Of a DNA stretch of 64,000 bases, positions 45,146-52,993 are shown piece after piece. The stretch covers positions 172,313 to 236,312 of the forward strand of contig NZ_QNUM01000008.1 of assembly GCF_003574655.1 (NCBI RefSeq), in the 5' to 3' direction. The first letter of the stretch is position 1, and each line of letters opens with the position of its first letter. The notes beneath the pieces were generated by a model, which saw only the letters and a program-made list of their open reading frames with translations, was not told the origin of the DNA and made no database searches. The position numbers were made by a program, and so were the translations under genes. The DNA is from Cohaesibacter haloalkalitolerans (GTDB taxonomy: Bacteria > Pseudomonadota > Alphaproteobacteria > Rhizobiales > Cohaesibacteraceae).

Positions 45146-46732
45146 TCAGCGATAGATCAGATGCGGCAACCAGGTGGTCAGTTCCGGGAAATACCAGAGG
45201 ATCAGCAGAGAGAAGATCTGGATGAACACAAAAGGAATGATCCCGCGATAAATCTGACCGGTGCGCACCGACGCCGGCGCCACACCACGAAGATAGAACA
45301 GCGCAAAACCGAACGGTGGTGTCAGGAACGATGTCTGCAGGTTCACTGCCATCATGATACCGAGCCAGATCGGGCTCATGGTCTCGCCATTCGGCATTTC
45401 CATCTGCAACAGCACCGGAGCAACCATCGGCACGACAACAAACACGATTTCGAGGAAATCGAGGAAGAAGCCGAGGAAGAACATCAGCAGCATGACGGCA
45501 AGCATGGCACCAATCGCACCACCCGGCATGCCGGACAGGGCTTCCTGAATCATCTCTTCGCCACCCAGCCCGCGGAAAACCAGCGAGAACAGCGAAGCGC
45601 CGATCAGGATGAGGAACACCATGGTGGTCACTTCCGTGGTGCCAACCATGACCGTGCGCAGAATGCCGTTGCGATAGGTACGGATGAGAGCCGAGAGGAT
45701 CCCCAGCCCCAGCACGACCACACAGATGGCAGCCAGAATGATCGCCGCCATGTCGATCGTCGGAATGTCATCACGTGCAATGCGCAAATCCATGAATTCC
45801 GAGAGGATCAGTGCAATGACCAGCGCTATCGCTGCCGCAATAATGGTCCGACCGTGAGACTCATCAAGGCGATAACCCGCCAATAGAATGGCACCAACGG
45901 CACCAACGGCAGCCGCTTCTGTTGGTGTGGCAACGCCACCGAGAATGGAGCCGAGCACGGCAAGGATCAGAACAAGCGGCGGCAACAGGGCATGGAACAC
46001 TTCCGTTACGGTAACCGGTTCACGCTCATCCTCGGGAATGGAAGGTGCAACACTTGGTTTCACCGTTGCAATGACGATCTGGTAGATGATGTAGAAGCCG
46101 ACGAGCATCAGGCCCGGAATCAGGGCACCGGCGAACAGGTCGCCCACCGAAATCGGATCCGGAGAGAAGATGCCCATGTCCAGCTGTGCCTTTTGGTAGG
46201 CGTTCGATAGCTGGTCACCCAGAATGACGAGCACGATGGACGGCGGAATGATCTGTCCCAATGTACCGGCCGCCGCAATCGAGCCACAGGCCAGTTCAGG
46301 CGAATAGCCGCGCTTGAGCATGCTGGGCAGGGACAGAAGCCCCATGGTAACCACCGTCGCACCGACGATGCCGGTGGAAGCCGCCAGAAGGGCACCAACA
46401 ATGGACACGGCAATACCGAGACCGCCATTGACCGATCCGAGCATGCGCCCCATGGTGTCAAGCAGTTCCTCGGCCACCTTTGAGCGTTCGAGAACAACAC
46501 CCATGAAGACAAACAGCGGCACGGCAACCAGCGTCTCATTGGTCATGGTGCCGAAAATGCGCTGCGGCAGAGCCGACAGGAACGACATTTCAAAGGCACC
46601 AAAGAACCAGCCGATCACGGCGAAGATCAGGGCAACACCGGCAAGGCTGAAGGCCACCGGAAAGCCGAGCATGAGCACGACACAGGCCACCGCAAACATC
46701 AGCAGGTCAAGAGAATGCGCAATCGCTTCCAT
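45146..46732 (-). CDS. TRAP transporter large permease (DctM-type)
   Basis: The 528-residue membrane protein has about 14 hydrophobic segments and the DctM patterns LLAASTGIVGATVVTMGLLSLP, GTLGQIIPPS and the C-terminal FLGFFLDFLEIVFVVVP. It uses the sodium gradient to move the substrate delivered by the periplasmic protein. It is about 100 residues longer than ordinary DctM; the extra residues form two helices and a loop near 290-370, as in the TakM group. Its start overlaps the DctQ stop in TGATG, so the two are translationally coupled. Confidence 0.9.
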   Translation of the reverse strand: MEAIAHSLDLLMFAVACVVLMLGFPVAFSLAGVALIFAVIGWFFGAFEMSFLSALPQRIFGTMTNETLVAVPLFVFMGVVLERSKVAEELLDTMGRMLGSVNGGLGIAVSIVGALLAASTGIVGATVVTMGLLSLPSMLKRGYSPELACGSIAAAGTLGQIIPPSIVLVILGDQLSNAYQKAQLDMGIFSPDPISVGDLFAGALIPGLMLVGFYIIYQIVIATVKPSVAPSIPEDEREPVTVTEVFHALLPPLVLILAVLGSILGGVATPTEAAAVGAVGAILLAGYRLDESHGRTIIAAAIALVIALILSEFMDLRIARDDIPTIDMAAIILAAICVVVLGLGILSALIRTYRNGILRTVMVGTTEVTTMVFLILIGASLFSLVFRGLGGEEMIQEALSGMPGGAIGAMLAVMLLMFFLGFFLDFLEIVFVVVPMVAPVLLQMEMPNGETMSPIWLGIMMAVNLQTSFLTPPFGFALFYLRGVAPASVRTGQIYRGIIPFVFIQIFSLLILWYFPELTTWLPHLIYR

Positions 46733-47268
46733 CAGTTCTCTCCCATCTGCTGCAGGCGCTGCAATTCAACTTCGTCTCCCTGCAGGGCGCACCAGGATCT
46801 GACGAACATCACGAAGCCCTGAAGGGCCATCTGGATGGCGAACACTATGATGGCGCTCTTGAGCAGGAAGCGGGCCTGAATACCGGAGGTTTCGGCGCTG
46901 CCTTCAAGGATGGCCCAGCTGTTGTAAACATAGTCCCAGGAAACGAACACCAGCAGCACGCACACGGGAATGAGCAGAACGATCGATCCGAAGATATTGA
47001 CCTTGGCCTTGGTGCGCGGGTGAACTTCACGATAGAAGATATCGACGCGCACATGGCCATCGCGTGAAAGCGTAAAGGCGGACGCCTGCATGAAAAGGAA
47101 TGCGTGGACGTAAACGATCAGTTCCTGAGCCCAAATGGAGCCAACACCAAAGATGTAGCGCATCAACACGACAACGAACTGAATAAGAACCACGATAAGA
47201 GCGAACCAGGCAAGACCCTTGCCTGTTGCAACATTGACCCGATCGATCAGGTCAGCCAGAGCGCGCAT
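46732..47268 (-). CDS. TRAP transporter small permease (DctQ-type)
   Basis: The 178-residue membrane protein has four transmembrane helices, with the conserved VVLMRYIFGVGSIWAQEL in the region of helix 2. It supports assembly of the TRAP permease. The start at 47268 is chosen because AGGAG lies 7 bases upstream; the open frame extends 17 codons further. It overlaps the DctM gene by one base. It lies after the binding-protein gene, separated by 240 bases that contain a hairpin. Confidence 0.88.
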   Translation of the reverse strand: MRALADLIDRVNVATGKGLAWFALIVVLIQFVVVLMRYIFGVGSIWAQELIVYVHAFLFMQASAFTLSRDGHVRVDIFYREVHPRTKAKVNIFGSIVLLIPVCVLLVFVSWDYVYNSWAILEGSAETSGIQARFLLKSAIIVFAIQMALQGFVMFVRSWCALQGDEVELQRLQQMGEN

Positions 47269-47465
47269 TGTGTAACTCCTGCCACGACCCGAAACAGAAA
47301 CAACGATATCGGCGAACAAGTCATTTTGTTCGCCGCGGGATGGTCGAGGCTTTTGTTGGATGGCTTACACAACCTGATTGAGCGCATCAACCCGGCTGCG
47401 GTTGCCTTTTGTGTAAGAGCCCGAATTTTCTGGCATAAACCAGAACAAATTTCAGGCATAAAGAT

Positions 47466-47489
47466 GCTCTCCCCAGAATTGGGGAGAGC
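47466..47489 (-). promoter_or_regulatory. Intercistronic hairpin between dctP-type and dctQ-type genes
   Basis: A 9-bp perfect stem gctctcccc/ggggagagc (47466-47474 with 47481-47489) with a 6-nt loop lies 22 bases after the binding-protein stop. With no long T-run it could protect the 3' end of the first cistron or reduce read-through into dctQM. Confidence 0.65.
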
Positions 47490-47510
47490 TGAACAAGCAT
47501 TTCGCAAATT

Positions 47511-48599
47511 TTAGCTAAGAACGCGATCGCGACCATCGAGGAACGGACGCTCGGTAATGCGCATCCAGTCGCCAACATTCTTGCGTGCAGCGAGATAGCT
47601 TTCATAGATGCGTTTGGACAGATCGTCTTCTGCACCGAACTCTGCAACGACTTCTTCGCAGACCTTGCCGATTGCAACAAAAACCTCGTCCGGGAATTTC
47701 CGCAGCACAACGCCATGCTTGTTGACCAGCTGGTCAAGCGCAGCACCGTTGCGAGCGTTGTATTCGGAAGACAGGATATTGTTTTCTGCGATGCAGGCGG
47801 TTCTCAGGATGGCCTGGTCAGCTTTGGAGAAGCTGTTGTAGACATCAAGGTTGACGCCACAGGAAATGCCACCGCTTGGCTCATGGAAGCCTGGATAGTA
47901 GTAGAATTTGGTGGTCTTGTAGAAGCCAAGTGCCAGATCGTTCCATGGACCGACGAATTCGGTCGCGTCGATCGCGCCGGACTGCAGAGCCTGGAAGATT
48001 TCGCCACCCGGCAGGGATACGGCAGACGCACCAAGACGACGCAGCACTTCACCGCCCATGCCAGGGATACGCATTTTCAGACCCTTGATATCATCAAGCG
48101 TATTGATTTCCTTGTTGAACCAGCCACCCATCTGGGCGCCCGTGTTGCCAGCCGGGAAGGATTTGACATTGAATTTGGCTGCCAGTTCGTCCCACAGTTC
48201 CTGTCCGCCCTGATGATGGATCCAGGCGTCGAATTCGGTAGCGGTCATGCCCATCGGCACGGTGGTAAAGAAGGCGAGAGACTTGCTTTTGCCAACGAAG
48301 TTATATTCGGAAGCATGGTACAGGTCTGCAGTCCCCGTCATCACGGCATCATAGGCTTCAAAGGCAGGCACCAGTTCACCGGCGCTGTAAACCTTCACGG
48401 TCAGACGACCATCGGTCATTGCGGTCAGATTGTCAGCCAGGCGCTGGGCGCCAGTGCCAAGACCAGGAAAGTTTTTCGGCCAGCTGGTAACCATCTTCAA
48501 AGTACGTTTGCCCTGAGCGTAAGCAGGGGCAGCAAGAGTGCTTGCTGCTGCGGCGCCAGACGCGAGGCTGGCTTTTTTCAAGAAATCGCGACGATCCAT
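47511..48599 (-). CDS. TRAP substrate-binding protein, TakP-like (DctP family)
   Basis: The 362-residue periplasmic protein has a Tat signal (MDRRDFLKKASLA, with RR) that ends in AAPAYAQ. The mature part carries TakP-type motifs: KMRIPGMGGEVLRRLG, DATEFVGPWND, and KFYYYPGFHEPSGG. TakP proteins bind 2-oxo acids such as pyruvate with a cation, and some lactate-binding relatives share these motifs. The substrate here is thus likely a 2-keto or hydroxy carboxylate. It is the first gene of the operon dctP-dctQ-dctM, and a two-component system stands divergently upstream. Confidence 0.9.
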   Translation of the reverse strand: MDRRDFLKKASLASGAAAASTLAAPAYAQGKRTLKMVTSWPKNFPGLGTGAQRLADNLTAMTDGRLTVKVYSAGELVPAFEAYDAVMTGTADLYHASEYNFVGKSKSLAFFTTVPMGMTATEFDAWIHHQGGQELWDELAAKFNVKSFPAGNTGAQMGGWFNKEINTLDDIKGLKMRIPGMGGEVLRRLGASAVSLPGGEIFQALQSGAIDATEFVGPWNDLALGFYKTTKFYYYPGFHEPSGGISCGVNLDVYNSFSKADQAILRTACIAENNILSSEYNARNGAALDQLVNKHGVVLRKFPDEVFVAIGKVCEEVVAEFGAEDDLSKRIYESYLAARKNVGDWMRITERPFLDGRDRVLS

Positions 48600-48744
48600 A
48601 GAGGATTCCTCCTTGAGCTGTTTTCTAATTTTTCAGACTGCTTGGCCAATTTTGTTCGAATATGAATAAACGAAAACGAGCGGCTGTAGCATCGGATAGC
48701 CAGATACTGTATCACTATGCAAGACAACAGTCCGGGGTCGGAAC

Positions 48745-50175
48745 ATGAGCAAGAAACAACCACAAAACAGCCCACATGCCAACGGAAAATTATCATTTAA
48801 GCTCAAAATTTTGCTGATTGCTATCTTGCCCATCATTTTGGTCTCGGGCCTGACAGGCTGGATGATCCATATTGAGGCAAATCGTCTCATTACGAAGGAA
48901 ATTCAGCTCGTAGAAACACGCATCCTCACAGCCAGAAGAGAGGAGCTGAAAAACTATATTTCCCTCGCCATGACGGCCATCAGCCACGAATTTGACCATC
49001 CGGGCAGAAGCACCGCAGAGGCTCAGCAAGCGGTACAGCAGATCCTCAACAATCTCACCTACGGCCAGGATGGCTACTTCTATGCCTATGACCGCGCAGG
49101 CACCAATCTCGTCAGTGCGCCCAGCCCGGAACTCAAGGGCAAGAACCTCTGGTACCGAAAGGACGAACAGGGTCATTTCTTCGTTCAGGAACTGATGAAG
49201 AGAGCCATCGAAGGCGGAGGCTTCTACACCTTCAAATGGCCCAAGCCTTCAACCGGGCAGGATACCCTCAAACTGGGCTACGCAACCTTTCTGCCACAGT
49301 GGAGCTGGATGATCGGGACAGGCACCTACATCGACGATATCCAGAAGCAGATCGGTTCTTTTGAGAAAGACATGCGCACCATCACGCGTCACACCGAGCT
49401 GACATTCCTGATGATCTCGCTGGTGGTCATCGGCATCACTGCCCTGTCGGTTGCTGCCCTGCATTTCAATGAGCACAAACTGGCCGACCAGAAGTTAAAG
49501 GCCCTCACCCAGCGCATCATCGACGTACAGGAAGAGGAAAGAAAGCGCGTCTCCAACGACCTCCACGATGGCATCAACCAGCTGTTGGTCAGCATCCGTC
49601 ATCGGCTGGAACTGGCCATTGACCAGATCGCCAAGCCAGAGGTCGCAGAACCCCTGCTGCGCAAAAGCCTCTCGATCCTCGACACGTCCATTGCCGATGT
49701 ACGTCGCCTCTCGAAGGCACTTCACCCCTCAGCCCTTGCCAATATCGGCCTTAGCGAAGCGGTGCGGGAGCTGGGACAGGACTTTCAGGACAGCACCACC
49801 ATCAGGACAGAGGTATCAACCATGCGGGTTGATCACCTGCTCTCGGAATCAGCCAAAATCGCCCTGTTCCGGGTGGTGCAGGAAGCGCTGACCAATGTCA
49901 GCCGCCATGCCTCCGCCAGCCTCGTCCAGATCGAGCTGAAAATCTGCGAGCCCCCCAACGGCCCAAAGTCCATACACCTGAGCATCGCCGACAATGGCGT
50001 CGGCACCCGCGAGGCAGGCGGCTTGACAACAGAGTCCGGTCTGGGCCTCAGGAACATGTTCGAACGTGTCGAAAGTCACGGCGGTACGCTTACTTTTGAA
50101 AAAGGAGAGTTGGGAGGTTTGAAATTATCGATTAAGATACCTCAGTCGGAGAATATAAACCTTAAATGGACATAG
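48745..50175 (+). CDS. Cache-domain sensor histidine kinase (HisKA_3 type)
   Basis: The 476-residue membrane kinase has transmembrane helices at about 21-41 and 220-240 with a periplasmic sCache domain (about 45-210, DGYFYAYDRAGTNLV) between them. The dimerisation domain ERKRVSNDLHDGINQ places the phosphorylated H274 in a NarX/DegS-type HisKA_3 box, and the ATP domain has DNGVG and GLGLRNM. It should sense a small carboxylate, probably in line with the TRAP substrate. It is divergent from that transporter, and the partner regulator lies downstream. The architecture resembles rhizobial MctS. Confidence 0.9.
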   Translation: MSKKQPQNSPHANGKLSFKLKILLIAILPIILVSGLTGWMIHIEANRLITKEIQLVETRILTARREELKNYISLAMTAISHEFDHPGRSTAEAQQAVQQILNNLTYGQDGYFYAYDRAGTNLVSAPSPELKGKNLWYRKDEQGHFFVQELMKRAIEGGGFYTFKWPKPSTGQDTLKLGYATFLPQWSWMIGTGTYIDDIQKQIGSFEKDMRTITRHTELTFLMISLVVIGITALSVAALHFNEHKLADQKLKALTQRIIDVQEEERKRVSNDLHDGINQLLVSIRHRLELAIDQIAKPEVAEPLLRKSLSILDTSIADVRRLSKALHPSALANIGLSEAVRELGQDFQDSTTIRTEVSTMRVDHLLSESAKIALFRVVQEALTNVSRHASASLVQIELKICEPPNGPKSIHLSIADNGVGTREAGGLTTESGLGLRNMFERVESHGGTLTFEKGELGGLKLSIKIPQSENINLKWT

Positions 50176-50296
50176 CGGGACAAAATAGATTCCGGGTCGC
50201 TTCCAATCGTTGCAAATCACCACTATTCTCCCGCGATCGCAAGGCCGTTTGGATTCGGCCCTCGAACAAGCAGCATCTCTCAACAGCGTAAGAACA

Positions 50297-50959
50297 ATGA
50301 AAGAAACAACTCGAATTGTTATCGCCGATGATCATGCTCTGGTAAGAGACGGCATCCGTGCGCGTCTTGAGCTGGAAGAAGATCTTGAAATCGTTGCTGA
50401 AGCCGAGGACGGGTTTGAAGCAATCGAAATGGCGCGAACCCTGCAACCGCACATTATGATCCTCGATATCTCCATGCCCAACTGTAACGGGCTGGAAGCT
50501 GCCGAACAGATCCGCACGCTCGCCCCCGCCAGCCGCATTCTGTTCCTGTCGATGCATGACAATCCGGAATATGTCCGCGCTGCTGTCAAGGTGGGGGCAG
50601 CTGGCTTCCTGCTCAAGGATATCGGCGCGGCGGACATGATCAGCGCCATCCACACGATTGCCGAGGGCGGCTATTATTTCTCCAAGAATATTTCTGTCGA
50701 CGCCCTCAAGCCAGCCAGCAGCAAACCTGCCAATCCGTTCAATCTGACGGACCGCGAAATCGATGTTCTCAAGGGCATTGCATTGGGCAAGGCCAACAAG
50801 GAAATCGCTGCTGAACTCGGCATTGGCGTCAGAACGGTAGAAAGCCACCGGCAGAGAATGCGAGAGAAGCTTGGCGGCGGCAATGCGGCTCAATTGACCC
50901 ACATCGCCATGGAACTTGGACTGGTCGACAAGACCGGATCCTCCAACCTGATGCCCTAG
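50297..50959 (+). CDS. NarL/FixJ-family response regulator
   Basis: The 220-residue protein has a receiver domain with D57 in HIMILDISMP and a LuxR-type helix-turn-helix at the C-terminus (TDREIDVLKGIALGKANKEIAAELGI, about 150-175). The start at 50297 is chosen because MKETTRIVIADDHALVRDG begins the receiver; the frame is open 29 codons further upstream. It follows the sensor kinase by 121 bases and probably controls the divergent TRAP genes. The target site is not identified. Confidence 0.92.
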   Translation: MKETTRIVIADDHALVRDGIRARLELEEDLEIVAEAEDGFEAIEMARTLQPHIMILDISMPNCNGLEAAEQIRTLAPASRILFLSMHDNPEYVRAAVKVGAAGFLLKDIGAADMISAIHTIAEGGYYFSKNISVDALKPASSKPANPFNLTDREIDVLKGIALGKANKEIAAELGIGVRTVESHRQRMREKLGGGNAAQLTHIAMELGLVDKTGSSNLMP

Positions 50960-51001
50960 TCCCTCACGAAAAAGGGCGAGCCCCATCGGAAAGCCGCCGG
51001 A

Positions 51002-52126
51002 TCAGATAAGATTGGCAAGCAGCAGCACGCCGCCAAAGGAAAGCACGACCAGACCGGCAAGCAACAGCACCACCGCGCCGAACCAGCCAATGGCACGCCC
51101 GGACAGGCCACGCGACACCAGCGCCTGCGAGAAGGACCGCGCATAGACGGCAACCAGCGCCAGAGCTGCGACAGTCAAACCAGTGCCAAGCCCCATGGCA
51201 TAGGCAGACAGCACCCCCGCCCAGAAAACCTTCTGCGACAGGGCAAAGACCAGAACGATCAAGGCTCCCGAACAGGGGCGCAACCCCATTGAGATCACCG
51301 CCAGCGCCATGCCCCGAAAGCCTCTTGCGCTTTCGATGGTTTCCAGCGAAGCTGTATGCTCATGACTGCAGCCACAGGCTTCGTCATGCTCATGGTCAGG
51401 ATGGTCGTGATGGTCGTGATCATGATGGTGGTGGCCATGGTCATGATGGTGGTGGACATGATGTTCGTGGGCATGATGGCTGGGCACCTCAAAACCGCCC
51501 CCGGCCCGCCGCCACTCGCGCTGAAACGCCTTGAGCGCTCGCCAGAGAAGCCAACCGCCAAGGACCACGAACATCGCATAGGAAGCCAGTTCGAGCAGTT
51601 GCGCGGTCTGCGTAATGACCATCGAAGTGAGATTGAGCAACACAGCGGCAATGCCGATCAGCAGCACAGCAACCGTCGCCTGAACCATCGCGGCCAGCAA
51701 CGCAAGGAAAGCCCCCTTGCGCGCAGATGCCCCACTGGCAAACAGATAGGTTGTCAGAATGACCTTGCCGTGCCCCGGCCCGGCGGCATGGAACAAACCA
51801 TAGGCCATCGACAGCCCCAACAGCAGAAACAGGGCCGGTTGGCTGGTGCGCACGAGCTTCACCGAGTCCTTGAGCGCCATGTAGAATTCGGACTGGCGCG
51901 CCAGAATCCAGTGCTGGATGTCACCCCAAAGCCCACCCGTGGCCATCGGCCCGGTGGTATCGGGCAGCGCCACGCCAAACGGCGACGGCGTGGCATGCGC
52001 GATCGAGCTGTCGGCCGACCACATGAAGAGCGCCAACAAGGCAATGACAACGACGCTCACAGCAGGTCGTCCGCGACAACGGCTCCCTTCGCCTGCGCCC
52101 GTCAACGCACCGAAAGTCAATTGCAT
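51002..52126 (-). CDS. NicO-family nickel/cobalt transporter (RcnA-like)
   Basis: The 374-residue membrane protein has six helices, a large His/Asp-rich cytoplasmic loop (about residues 220-255) and the motifs HAAGPGHGKVI and LRPCSGALIVL typical of NicO/RcnA. The family can export or import Ni and Co. The N-terminus may include a signal peptide (MQLTF...AHATP). Its 5' end overlaps the DUF1007 gene by 10 bases, a pairing that is widespread. Direction of transport is not known here. Confidence 0.88.
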   Translation of the reverse strand: MQLTFGALTGAGEGSRCRGRPAVSVVVIALLALFMWSADSSIAHATPSPFGVALPDTTGPMATGGLWGDIQHWILARQSEFYMALKDSVKLVRTSQPALFLLLGLSMAYGLFHAAGPGHGKVILTTYLFASGASARKGAFLALLAAMVQATVAVLLIGIAAVLLNLTSMVITQTAQLLELASYAMFVVLGGWLLWRALKAFQREWRRAGGGFEVPSHHAHEHHVHHHHDHGHHHHDHDHHDHPDHEHDEACGCSHEHTASLETIESARGFRGMALAVISMGLRPCSGALIVLVFALSQKVFWAGVLSAYAMGLGTGLTVAALALVAVYARSFSQALVSRGLSGRAIGWFGAVVLLLAGLVVLSFGGVLLLANLI

Positions 52127-52782
52127 TTGAGAAACACCTGATTGGCCATGGCCACCGTGAACTGCATCAGATCCGAGGGAATCTCGCGCTGGTCGGCAGG
52201 AATGGCAGCCAGCTGGCTGGCCACGTCATCATCCAGCCCCTTGGGCCGCTCGACATGGGCCTGACAATTGGCCGGAGCATTGACCAGTTTGGCCGGGTCC
52301 TTGTCGGCAAAGGAGAAATCGACAAAGAAGGTGGGATCATAAACATCCAACACCGCTTCCTTGTGGGTGTCGACCTCACCAACCACCGGCAAGGTGAAAT
52401 GCAGCACGAGCTTGTCGCCCTCAAGCGTCAGCCAATAATTGTAAGGCTCGCCAAAGACAGTGCCATTTGTGTGTGGCATGCCCTTCTCATAGAGATCGGA
52501 AAAATAGTCGAATTCAGCCAGAGATTCGACATTCACCTGCGCCAGCGGCTGCAGCTCTTCGCGCGACAGCTTGCCATCGTCATTTTCGTCGAGCCCCTGA
52601 CTGGCAAAGGCACTGAAGGCTTCATCGAAGGTCCAGTGATGGTTGATTTCCTTGACCTTCTGGCCATCCATCACCAGCTCGCTCTGAACCGAAACCCAGA
52701 CATGCGGATGTGCCTGCGCGGATGAATAGGCACCACTGGCCAGAAGGAAAATGGCGGGCATTATCATGGAACGGAAAGGCAT
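52117..52782 (-). CDS. DUF1007 family periplasmic protein with EF-hand
   Basis: The 221-residue product has a signal peptide (cleaved near SAQAHP), a HPHVWV start typical of DUF1007, and a canonical EF-hand loop DENDDGKLSREE (residues 65-76) with D1, N3, D5, G6, L8, E12. It is nearly always encoded next to a NicO-type transporter, as here, and is thought to be a metal-handling partner. The start at 52782 is chosen because GAGGAC lies 8 bases upstream; 19 codons further upstream are open. The overlap with the transporter gene suggests coupled translation. Confidence 0.86.
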   Translation of the reverse strand: MPFRSMIMPAIFLLASGAYSSAQAHPHVWVSVQSELVMDGQKVKEINHHWTFDEAFSAFASQGLDENDDGKLSREELQPLAQVNVESLAEFDYFSDLYEKGMPHTNGTVFGEPYNYWLTLEGDKLVLHFTLPVVGEVDTHKEAVLDVYDPTFFVDFSFADKDPAKLVNAPANCQAHVERPKGLDDDVASQLAAIPADQREIPSDLMQFTVAMANQVFLKCN

Positions 52783-52915
52783 GATGGCGTCCTCATCGAT
52801 CAACAGTTGGATGACCGGTGCCAGAGCGTCCGCCTGCACCGTCAGCTTCGAGCTTCACACCCTAGTAGAAAGCGAGTGAGGCCGGAAGATGACAAATTGA
52901 TCAATCAAAAGACAT

Positions 52916-52956
52916 TGAGGGCCCTGCCCCACACAAAACGGAGCAAGGCCCTCAAA
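52916..52956 (-). terminator. Terminator of copper ATPase gene
   Basis: The 9-bp stem ttgagggcc/ggccctcaa (52916-52924 with 52948-52956) is followed on the minus strand by a T-rich stretch. Confidence 0.7.
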
Positions 52957-52993
52957 TTTCTCATACAGCCCTCAGGCTGGAAAACAATGTACG

